Shown: positions 1 to 4,810 of the stretch, piece by piece
Numbering within the stretch: the first letter of the stretch is position 1
Layout of the letters: each line of letters opens with the position of its first letter
Assembly (NCBI GenBank): GCA_902464175.1
Contig: CABQHZ010000106.1
Span: 1-5,485, forward strand
Length of the DNA: 5,485 bases
Direction of reading: 5' to 3'
From: an uncultured Collinsella sp.
GTDB taxonomy: Bacteria > Actinomycetota > Coriobacteriia > Coriobacteriales > Coriobacteriaceae
Notes under the pieces: model-generated
What the model was told of the DNA's origin: nothing
Databases searched by the model: none
Seen by the model: only the letters and a program-made list of their open reading frames with translations
Translations under genes and position numbers: made by a program

Positions 1-368
1 TGCCGCAGGGCTATGACACCATGATCGGCGAGAACGGCTCCAAGCTGTCCGGCGGAGAGCGCCAGCGCATCTCCATTGCTCGTGCGCTGCTCAAGGACGC
101 TCCCATTGTCCTTTTGGACGAGGCCACGGCGAGCCTGGACGTCGAGAACGAGACCGTGGTGCAGGAGGCGCTTTCCCGCCTGCTCGCGGGCAAGACCGTC
201 ATTGTGATCGCGCACCGCATGCGCACGGTCGAGAATGCGGACAAGATTGTGGTCCTGAAGGACGGCGTGGTCGCCGAGCAGGGCACGCCCGCCGAGCTCA
301 AGGCGGCAGGTGGAGAATTCGCCCGCATGGTCGCGCTGCAAAAGGAAGCAGCTACCTGGCAGCTGTAG
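1..368 (+). CDS. ABC exporter ATP-binding protein, C-terminal part (5' truncated)
   Basis: This is the C-terminal 121 residues of an ABC transporter nucleotide-binding domain, read in frame from base 3 to the TAG at 366-368; the start lies outside the window. Numbered from the first complete codon, the signature motif LSGGERQ is at residues 15-21, Walker B IVLLDEA at 35-41, the D-loop SLD at 44-46 and the switch histidine in VIAHR at 71. Walker A and any membrane domain lie upstream and are not seen. The signature form and the ending (GTPAELKAAGGEFARM) are typical of exporter-type ABC proteins in which a six-helix permease is fused to the ATPase, often one half of a heterodimeric multidrug or peptide exporter; that fusion is inferred. 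It would bind and hydrolyse ATP on the inner face of the membrane. Substrate cannot be assigned. The stop is followed almost at once by a palindrome (372-400). Confidence 0.93.
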   Translation, partial: PQGYDTMIGENGSKLSGGERQRISIARALLKDAPIVLLDEATASLDVENETVVQEALSRLLAGKTVIVIAHRMRTVENADKIVVLKDGVVAEQGTPAELKAAGGEFARMVALQKEAATWQL

Positions 369-371
369 GAC

Positions 372-400
372 TGTGGCAAAGGGACTGTCCCTCTGTCACA
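372..400. repeat. Intergenic palindrome, copy A (GGGAC-T-GTCCC core)
   Basis: A 29-nt imperfect palindrome lies three bases after the ABC gene stop. Its core is GGGAC-T-GTCCC, and the outer parts TGTGGCAAA and CTCTGTCACA pair with one wobble and one mismatch. Aligned without gaps to 1877-1905, 21 of 29 bases are identical and all eight differences are transitions, so the two sites look like copies of one repeat family. There is no T-run after it, so it is not a standard intrinsic terminator, although it could stabilise or end the ABC transcript. A REP-like dispersed palindrome is the best guess. Confidence 0.6.
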
Positions 401-438
401 CTTCATTGTATATGATGAAAATGTAACAAAACTGCCTT

Positions 439-515
439 AAAACTTCCGTAAATGTGATAACTATCACGTTTTACCCAGGGTAAAATGTGAGAAATCTCAC
501 ATTTACGGAAGTTTT
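439..515. repeat. 77-nt nested inverted repeat upstream of the DUF4143 ATPase gene
   Basis: Arms 439-476 and 478-515 are inverted copies of one another around a single A at 477, with 33 of 38 positions matching. The outer 19 bases (439-457 and 497-515) match perfectly, and the inner 13 (464-476 and 478-490) match with one G-T pair. Each arm is itself a dyad: 449-473 is built on TGTGAT-AACT-ATCAC, and 481-505 on AAATGTGAGA-AA-TCTCACATTT. The structure is therefore two operator-like palindromes facing each other. It starts with four A and is followed by six T (512-517), so it could form a bidirectional terminator-like hairpin. It ends only four bases before the gene's Shine-Dalgarno sequence. 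It may be a repressor-binding region, an attenuator or a mobile-element end. Confidence 0.8.
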
Positions 516-531
516 TTGCGGGAGGTCGGTC

Positions 532-1881
532 ATGCAGCGGGATATCATCGCCAAGCTTAATGCTTGGAAGGCGTCGGAGTATCGTAAGCCGCTCATCCTT
601 AAAGGAGCGCGTCAGGTTGGAAAGACGTGGGCGCTCAAGGAGTTCGGCCGCGCCTCGTATCGCAACTGCGTATACCTGACGCTTGAGGAGCCATCTCCCG
701 GGGTTCAAAGCGAATATGCGCAGTTTTTCGAGGGCACGCGTGATCCGCGGCGCATTATTTCAAATCTATCCTTGGCGTTTGGCCAGCCCATCGATCCTGG
801 CGAGACGTTGCTTATTGTTGACGAGATCCAGGACTGCCCCTCTGCAGTTGGTGCTCTCAAGTATTTTTGCGATGAGGCCCCCGAATATCACGTTGCGTGC
901 GCAGGGTCTTTGCTGGGTGTTCGCTTGTCCCGCGAGACGAGTGCCTTTCCGGTGGGAAAGGTCGAGTTCATGGAGATGCACCCCATGAGCTTTTCTGAGT
1001 TTTTAAAGGCCGAAGGCGCCTCAAACTATGATGCGTATCTTGGCGGTCTGGATCAGATCGAGGCGGTACCGGATTTCTTTCATGTCAGACTCGTCGAGCA
1101 CCTTCGCCGCTATTTTGCATGCGGTGGCATGCCGGAAGCTCTTGGTCGGTGGGTCGAAACGGGTGACATTGCTCAGGTTGATAAAGTGTTATCCGACCTC
1201 TTGGATTCCTATGAGCGTGATTTTGCCAAGCACGGTGGTCGTGCACAGTTCGCTAAGCTTTCGCAAATTTGGAACTCAATTCCAACGCAGCTGGCGCGCG
1301 AGAATAAAAAGTTTGTTTGGGGTGCGGTTCGCGAGGGGGCTCGTGCCCGCGAATATGAGGACGCTCTGGAATGGCTCGCCGATGCCGGTCTGATCACGTC
1401 GGCGCGACTTAATACCGGCGGCGGAATACCGCTCTCGGCCTACGATGATCTCAAGGCCTTTAAGGTCTACTGTCTTGATGTTGGCTTGCTGCGCCGTATG
1501 GCAAAGCTCGATGCTTCGGCATTCGCCATCTCGGACGCGATTTTTTCTGAGTTCAAAGGCTCGTTTGCCGAGAACTATGTGCTTCAGGCGTTGCTTCCGC
1601 AGCTGGATGCCGCTCCGCGCTATTGGACTAACGAGAAACCAAGGCACGAGGTCGATTTTTTGATCCAAGTTGGAAACGATATCGTTCCCGTTGAGGTCAA
1701 ATCGGGAGAGGTCGTTCATTCCAAGAGTTTGAAATACTATGCCGACAAACATGCGGAGACGACCCCGTTGAGAGTCCGTTACTCCCTTAAGAATCTGAGG
1801 CTTGACGATGGGGTGTTCAATATTCCACTGTATTTGGCCGACCGATCCGTTCCTCTTATCAAGAAAGCGCTCGCAATGTGA
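532..1881 (+). CDS. AAA+ ATPase with C-terminal DUF4143 domain
   Basis: A complete 449-residue protein of the widespread AAA_14/DUF4143 family, whose cellular role is not established. Walker A is GARQVGKT at residues 25-32, Walker B LLIVDE at 93-98, and a sensor-like segment ACAGSLLG at 122-129. The C-terminal domain carries HEVDFLI (372-378) and PVEVKSG (386-392). With D375, E388 and K390 this resembles a PD-(D/E)XK nuclease fold, as is usual in DUF4143; whether it cuts nucleic acid is unknown. The ATG at 532 is chosen because GGGAGG (520-525) stands six bases before it. A GTG at 487 would add 15 residues but lies inside the inverted repeat and lacks a ribosome site. No signal peptide or membrane segment is seen, so it is probably cytoplasmic. 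Codons look more A/T-rich than in the P-type ATPase gene, and related palindromes flank the gene, both consistent with horizontal acquisition. It seems monocistronic. Confidence 0.93.
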   Translation: MQRDIIAKLNAWKASEYRKPLILKGARQVGKTWALKEFGRASYRNCVYLTLEEPSPGVQSEYAQFFEGTRDPRRIISNLSLAFGQPIDPGETLLIVDEIQDCPSAVGALKYFCDEAPEYHVACAGSLLGVRLSRETSAFPVGKVEFMEMHPMSFSEFLKAEGASNYDAYLGGLDQIEAVPDFFHVRLVEHLRRYFACGGMPEALGRWVETGDIAQVDKVLSDLLDSYERDFAKHGGRAQFAKLSQIWNSIPTQLARENKKFVWGAVREGARAREYEDALEWLADAGLITSARLNTGGGIPLSAYDDLKAFKVYCLDVGLLRRMAKLDASAFAISDAIFSEFKGSFAENYVLQALLPQLDAAPRYWTNEKPRHEVDFLIQVGNDIVPVEVKSGEVVHSKSLKYYADKHAETTPLRVRYSLKNLRLDDGVFNIPLYLADRSVPLIKKALAM

Positions 1882-1909
1882 TAAAGGGACCGTCTCTTTA
1901 CCGCATTGC
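1873..1909. repeat. Palindrome copy B, overlapping the DUF4143 gene stop codon
   Basis: Arms 1873-1890 and 1892-1909 form an 18-pair hairpin around one central C, with two G-T pairs and one A-C mismatch. It includes the last codons and the TGA stop (1879-1881) of the ATPase gene. Positions 1877-1905 align to copy A at 372-400 with 21 of 29 identities and only transition differences. No T-tract follows. It may end or protect the ATPase mRNA, or mark the right boundary of an inserted segment. Confidence 0.6.
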
Positions 1910-1937
1910 AGGGCAGTGGAAATCGAAGGTGAATGGT

Positions 1938-2092
1938 TTTCCGGGAAGTGAACGACCTTATTTGGACCCCCGAAGCATCGACACTTTTTGGTCTCGCTTT
2001 CCTGCGGTTTTGTCGAGTTTTTCCTGCGGTTTTGCTGGCGAAAAATGCGGATGCTTCGGGGGCCTGATTTTACTCGTTCACTTCTCAGGAAA
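1938..2092. repeat. 155-nt interrupted inverted repeat, possible MITE-like or structured RNA element
   Basis: Three pairs of arms nest inside one another. The outer pair is TTTCC plus AAGTGAACGA (1938-1942, 1946-1955) against TCGTTCACTT plus GGAAA (2074-2083, 2088-2092). The middle pair is CCCCCGAAGCATC (1967-1979) against its exact complement at 2050-2062. The inner pair is TTTTT (1985-1989) against AAAAA (2041-2045). Eleven unpaired bases lie on each side between the outer and middle arms. The loop carries a direct repeat (1998-2034). It encodes no recognised protein. The right outer arm contains the stop codon of the minus-strand remnant at 2078-2212. It may be a miniature element, a dispersed species-specific repeat or a folded RNA; sequence alone does not decide. 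Confidence 0.7.
1998..2034. repeat. Two 15-nt direct repeats, period 22
   Basis: TTTCCTGCGGTTTTG occurs at 1998-2012 and again at 2020-2034, exactly 22 bases apart, in the loop of the long inverted repeat. The 22-base period is about two helical turns, which would put both copies on the same face of the DNA. CTCG (1993-1996) and CGAG (2014-2017) can also pair around the first copy. Confidence 0.75.
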
Positions 2093-2212
2093 GTAATAGA
2101 CCTCGATCAGTGGGGCGGAGGAGGGGAATTCTCTGATGCCACGGATGTGTGTCTCGACGAGTGGTTTGTCGTAAGCCGGAGATTTCCCGACTATAAATTT
2201 CCAAAAAGTTAG
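2078..2212 (-). pseudogene. Probable C-terminal remnant of an unidentified minus-strand gene
   Basis: On the minus strand 44 sense codons run from 2212 down to a TGA at 2080-2078, bounded upstream by an in-frame TAA at 2215-2213. No ATG, GTG or TTG start codon lies between, so it cannot be a complete gene. The translation reads like a normal protein end: it contains KSPAYDKPLVETHIRGIREF and finishes IEVYYFPEK, with plausible codon choice (for example CTG ATC GAG GTC TAT TAC TTT). The plus-strand reading of the same bases looks much less protein-like. I do not recognise the family. It is best explained as the 3' end of a gene left behind when the left edge of the metal-efflux operon was joined here. 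A chance open frame remains possible at this length. Confidence 0.4.
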
Positions 2213-2230
2213 TTATGGCTGACCATAATT
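2211..2230. promoter_or_regulatory. Operator-like dyad upstream of the metal-efflux operon
   Basis: TTATGG (2213-2218), CTGA, CCATAA (2223-2228) is a perfect six-base dyad, and the outer A at 2211 pairs with T at 2230. It lies about 100 bases before the first gene of the pump operon and overlaps the suggested -35 box, where a repressor would block transcription. It does not clearly match the DtxR/IdeR or Fur consensus as I remember them, so the regulator is unknown. Confidence 0.4.
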
Positions 2231-2247
2231 GTTGGATAAACTATTTT
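2219..2247 (+). promoter_or_regulatory. Candidate promoter for the small protein and P-type ATPase operon
   Basis: CTGACC (2219-2224) and TATTTT (2242-2247) each match four of six consensus bases at a 17-base spacing. The -35 box sits in the centre of the dyad at 2211-2230. A weaker alternative is TTGTTG (2229-2234) with GATAGT (2250-2255), spaced 15. The surrounding sequence is clearly more AT-rich than the flanking genes. Either would give a leader of roughly 70-80 bases. Confidence 0.3.
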
Positions 2248-2260
2248 TCGATAGTGTGCT

Positions 2261-2314
2261 CGAGCAAGTTTGGTAACTCGGGTGCTGAGGCACCGTGCCG
2301 TGTTCAATGCGGCA
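2261..2314 (+). promoter_or_regulatory. Leader with three consecutive small stem-loops before the pump operon
   Basis: Three hairpins stand side by side between the likely promoter and the ribosome site: CGAG/CTCG (2261-2264, 2277-2280, with an alternative AGTT/AACT stem inside), GGTGC-TGAG-GCACC (2281-2294, perfect), and TGCCG/CGGCA (2296-2300, 2310-2314). The GGGAG ribosome site begins at 2318, just after the last stem. A compact, fully structured leader ahead of a metal pump could be a control element, but it does not match a metal riboswitch that I can recognise. Confidence 0.35.
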
Positions 2315-2329
2315 AAAGGGAGAAGCAAT

Positions 2330-2575
2330 ATGAAGAAGTCGACGTTTAACACCCTGCTTGTTGGTGGCGGTTTTCTGCTTGGTACGGCTGGCATCAAGCT
2401 GCTCACTAGCACTCCGGTAAAGAATGCCTGCGTGCAGGGCATCGCGTGCGGCATGCGCGTCAAGAACGGTTACCAGGACATGGTCGAGCAGGCCAAGGCC
2501 GAGGTCGACGACATGGTTGCTGAGGCTGCTTACATCACCCAGAGCGAGGCCGCCGCGGACAACGCAGCCGAGTAG
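2330..2575 (+). CDS. Small membrane-anchored protein, DUF6110-like, possible P-type ATPase partner
   Basis: An 81-residue protein. A Gly-rich hydrophobic segment at about residues 8-25 (TLLVGGGFLLGTAGIKLL) should be a single membrane helix near the N-terminus. The remainder is a probable amphipathic helix and an acidic, Ala/Glu-rich tail (AEVDDMVAEAA, then a short tail ending in AAE). The pattern fits the DUF6110 family as I remember it, small proteins found next to metal P-type ATPases. It also recalls mycobacterial PacL (DUF1490) proteins, which scaffold such pumps; unlike PacL1 the tail has no histidine, only acidic residues. The ATG at 2330 is chosen for GGGAG (2318-2322), seven bases upstream; an upstream in-frame GTG at 2270 lies in the hairpin leader. 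The stop is 18 bases before the ATPase ATG, so the two genes almost certainly share a transcript and are perhaps translationally coupled. A direct role in metal handling is inference. Confidence 0.85.
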   Translation: MKKSTFNTLLVGGGFLLGTAGIKLLTSTPVKNACVQGIACGMRVKNGYQDMVEQAKAEVDDMVAEAAYITQSEAAADNAAE

Positions 2576-2593
2576 CACTCCCAGGCACAAACT

Positions 2594-4669
2594 ATGAGAT
2601 TCTCGATTATTAGCGAGATCCCCGGCAGGACCCGTCTTCAATTGGCGGGTCCTGTGCCAGAGAGCGATCTCGATGCACTTCTTAAGCTCAGCGGCGACAT
2701 CGACGGCGTGCACAAGGTGTGTGTCTACGGCCGTATTGGCCAGATGGCGCTCGAATACGACGAGCCGAGCCGGGACGCCGTGCTGACCGCTGTCGGCGCG
2801 CTCGATGCCCAGGCCATCGCCGATGCCAAGTCGGGTTACGTGATGCAGCTTGAGCCGCGCAGGCACAAACTCGTTATGGATCTTGCCACACTTATCGGCG
2901 CCCACTACGCGCGCCGCTGGTTCCTGCCTACGCCGCTGCGTGCCATCTTTGTCGTGGCCGGTTACATGACCTTTTTGCGCGCCGCCCTCCGTGAGCTCGC
3001 ACAGCCGCGCCTGACTGTTCCCGTACTCGACGCTTCGGCTATCGGCATTTCGTTCGTCAAACGTGATGTCGACACCGCGGGCCAGACGATGTTTCTGCTC
3101 AACGTGGGCGAGCTGCTCGAGGACTACACGCGCGCCATGAGTGAAAACGAGCTCATCAACTCGCTGCTCGATGTGCCCGATAAGGCACAAAAAGTGGTCG
3201 GCGACACCGAGGTAAGCGTTGCCGCGACCGAGCTTGAGCCCGGCGATCTGGTCGCCGTGCGCACTGGCATGTCCATTTGCATCGATGGCGTGGTCGAGCA
3301 GGGGAGCGCCATGGTCAACCAGGCGACCCTGACCGGCGAGCCGCTTGCCGTCGAGCGCAGCGTGGGCGACGACGTGTTTGCCGGCACCGTCGTCGAAGAC
3401 GGCAGCATCTTGGTGCGCGTGCGCGCCAACACGGCCCAGACCAAACTGCGCTCGATCGTCTCGCTCGTTCAGACGGCCGACTCGCTCAAATCCGAGGGCC
3501 AGTCGCACATGGAGGACCTCGCCAACAAGATCGTTCCGTGGAACTTCCTGCTTGCGGGCCTGGTCGCGCTCACCACGCGCAGTCTCATTAAGACCTCCGC
3601 GGCGCTGATGGTCGACTACTCGTGCGCGCTCAAGCTCACGGGTTCAGTCGCCGTCATGACTGCCATGAGCGATGCTGCCAAGATGGGCGTCATGGTCAAG
3701 GGCGCTAAGTACTTTGAGTCGTTTGCCAAGGCTGACACCATCGTCTTTGACAAGACGGGCACGCTGACCGAGGCCCAGCCGCGCCTGGCTTGCGTGCTCA
3801 CGACCGACGGCTGGAGCGAGGACGAAGTTCTGCGCCTTTCCGCCTGCCTGGAGGAGCACTTTCCGCATCCGGTGGCGCGCGCTGTGGTCAACGCCGCCCG
3901 CGAGCGCGGGCTCGAGCATCGCGAGCGCCACGCTGCGGTCGAGTATATTGTGGCGCACGGCATCGCTTCGTCCATTGAAGGGCGTCGCGCCATCATCGGT
4001 TCCGCGCACTTTGTATTTGAGGACGAGGGTGCGCAGCTCGAGTCCGACATCAAGGAGCGCATCGAGTCCCAGATGCAGGGCTTGTCGCCGCTGTACCTGG
4101 CGGTCGACGGCACGGTCGTCGGCGTGCTCGGCATCGAGGATCCGCTCAAGCCCGGGGTCCGTGAGGCCATCGCCGACCTGCATGCTCTGGGCGTCAAGCA
4201 TGTCGTTATGCTCACGGGCGATTCGGAGCGCACTGCCGAGCGCATTGCGCGCGAAGCGGGTGTCGACGAGTTTAAGGCCGAGCTGCTGCCCGAGGACAAG
4301 TACGCCTATGTGGAGCGCATTAAGAGCGAGGGGCGCCACGTTGCCATGGTGGGCGACGGCGTCAACGACTCGCCGGCGCTGGGTCTGGCCGATGTGGGCC
4401 TGGCCATGGGCGGCGGCAGCGACATTGCCAAAGAGGTCGCCGACATCATCTTGACCGATACGGACCTTGCCGCAATTGTGCGCCTGCGCCGTATGAGCCA
4501 GGGGCTCATCGACCGTCTGACGAGTTCGTATTCCAAGGTGATGCTCACCAACTCAGCACTCTTGGCACTGGGCATTACCGGCATGATCACTCCGCAGACG
4601 TCGTCGCTGCTGCACAACGGCTCAACGATCGTCTACAGCCTGGGCAACGCAAAGGCTTACCTACGCTAG
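2594..4669 (+). CDS. Heavy-metal-translocating P1B-type ATPase (CtpC-like)
   Basis: A complete 691-residue pump that should export a transition metal ion from the cytoplasm with ATP. A ferredoxin-like N-domain (about residues 1-65, with PGRTRLQL at 10-17) lacks the CxxC of copper chaperone domains and resembles the HMA_2-type domain of CtpC. Membrane segments follow at about 95-175, then the actuator TGE at 247-249, an ion-binding helix with DYSCALKL at 341-348, the phosphorylated Asp386 in DKTGT, the HP pair at 425-426, TGD at 541-543, GDGVND at 587-592, and two C-terminal helices from about 640. All catalytic motifs are intact. C344 in SC replaces the usual CPC or SPC, so the metal (Zn, Mn, Fe and others) cannot be assigned. 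The ribosome site is weak (AGG at 2583-2585), and stem-loops lie just after the ATG, suggesting coupling to the small gene before it. A strong terminator follows. Confidence 0.96.
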   Translation: MRFSIISEIPGRTRLQLAGPVPESDLDALLKLSGDIDGVHKVCVYGRIGQMALEYDEPSRDAVLTAVGALDAQAIADAKSGYVMQLEPRRHKLVMDLATLIGAHYARRWFLPTPLRAIFVVAGYMTFLRAALRELAQPRLTVPVLDASAIGISFVKRDVDTAGQTMFLLNVGELLEDYTRAMSENELINSLLDVPDKAQKVVGDTEVSVAATELEPGDLVAVRTGMSICIDGVVEQGSAMVNQATLTGEPLAVERSVGDDVFAGTVVEDGSILVRVRANTAQTKLRSIVSLVQTADSLKSEGQSHMEDLANKIVPWNFLLAGLVALTTRSLIKTSAALMVDYSCALKLTGSVAVMTAMSDAAKMGVMVKGAKYFESFAKADTIVFDKTGTLTEAQPRLACVLTTDGWSEDEVLRLSACLEEHFPHPVARAVVNAARERGLEHRERHAAVEYIVAHGIASSIEGRRAIIGSAHFVFEDEGAQLESDIKERIESQMQGLSPLYLAVDGTVVGVLGIEDPLKPGVREAIADLHALGVKHVVMLTGDSERTAERIAREAGVDEFKAELLPEDKYAYVERIKSEGRHVAMVGDGVNDSPALGLADVGLAMGGGSDIAKEVADIILTDTDLAAIVRLRRMSQGLIDRLTSSYSKVMLTNSALLALGITGMITPQTSSLLHNGSTIVYSLGNAKAYLR
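2601..2658 (+). other. Two stem-loops at the start of the P-type ATPase coding sequence
   Basis: TCTCG (2601-2605) pairs with CGAGA (2614-2618), and CAGGACCCG (2626-2634) pairs perfectly with CGGGTCCTG (2646-2654) across an 11-base loop. GGC (2624-2626) and GCC (2656-2658) can extend it. They begin only four bases after the start codon of a gene with a poor ribosome site, which would favour initiation by ribosomes arriving from the upstream cistron. Regulation is inferred; GC-rich coding DNA makes some hairpins by chance. Confidence 0.35.
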
Positions 4670-4694
4670 CAGGCGTGTTCGCCCACGTTATTTG

Positions 4695-4738
4695 GCCTGC
4701 ACCCGGATGGCATGCCGCCATTCGGGTGCAGGCTTTTT
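4695..4738 (+). terminator. Intrinsic terminator of the metal-efflux operon
   Basis: A 16-pair stem, 4695-4710 with 4718-4733, has one G-T pair and a seven-base loop, and is followed by five T (4734-4738). It starts 26 bases after the ATPase stop. This is a textbook rho-independent terminator, isolating the pump operon from the toxin-antitoxin promoter just downstream. Confidence 0.95.
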
Positions 4739-4742
4739 GCGT

Positions 4743-4771
4743 TTGACCGCTTGCTAGCGTCTCTATATAGT
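4743..4771 (+). promoter_or_regulatory. Strong housekeeping-type promoter of the toxin-antitoxin operon
   Basis: TTGACC (4743-4748) and TATAGT (4766-4771) each match five of six consensus bases with an ideal 17-base spacer. Transcription would begin at about 4778-4780, giving a leader of roughly 30 bases before the antitoxin start. It lies just five bases after the T-tract of the preceding terminator. Confidence 0.8.
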
Positions 4772-4790
4772 GGTGCTAGCAGGGCTAGCA
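4753..4790. promoter_or_regulatory. Three GCTAGC sites, probable autoregulatory operator
   Basis: GCTAGC occurs at 4753-4758, inside the -35/-10 spacer, at 4775-4780 and at 4784-4789. The last two form the dyad TGCTAGC-AGG-GCTAGCA (4774-4790), placed at the transcription start. Ribbon-helix-helix antitoxins bind short repeated palindromes over their own promoters, so this is a good candidate for the antitoxin or toxin-antitoxin complex. Binding is inferred from position and family. Confidence 0.65.
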
Positions 4791-4810
4791 ATTGAAGGGA
4801 GCGGGTCAAC

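Noticed and set aside
411..416. TATGAT as the -10 box of a promoter for the DUF4143 gene
   Set aside because: There is no acceptable -35 at 16-18 bases upstream, and the long hairpin with T6 would lie between it and the gene, so the promoter remains unassigned.
487..531. Upstream GTG start adding 15 residues to the DUF4143 ATPase
   Set aside because: The GTG lies in the right arm of the inverted repeat without a ribosome site, and the ATG at 532 has GGGAGG at ideal spacing.
1998..2034. Start of a CRISPR-like array
   Set aside because: Only two short repeats with a seven-base gap are present, inside a larger inverted repeat; unit size and number do not fit CRISPR.
1878..2096. Plus-strand 72-codon open frame after the DUF4143 gene
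   Set aside because: Its sequence is entirely made of the palindrome and the long inverted repeat, it starts within the preceding stop region, and it resembles no protein family I know.
1988..2212. Plus-strand 74-codon open frame
   Set aside because: It begins inside the inverted-repeat loop and lacks a ribosome site; the minus-strand reading of 2078-2212 looks more protein-like.
2211..2230. DtxR/IdeR or Fur box
   Set aside because: The dyad is real, but its bases do not fit the consensus of either regulator well enough to name it.
2270..2329. N-terminal extension of the small protein from GTG 2270
   Set aside because: It lies in the hairpin-rich leader, has no ribosome site, and would place charged residues before the membrane helix; ATG 2330 has a good site.
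2213..3508. Long minus-strand open frame of 431 codons opposite the P-type ATPase
   Set aside because: It is a shadow of the GC-rich ATPase gene, shows no recognisable domain, and is rich in His, Arg and Ala as expected for antisense frames. The sense gene has every P-type motif.
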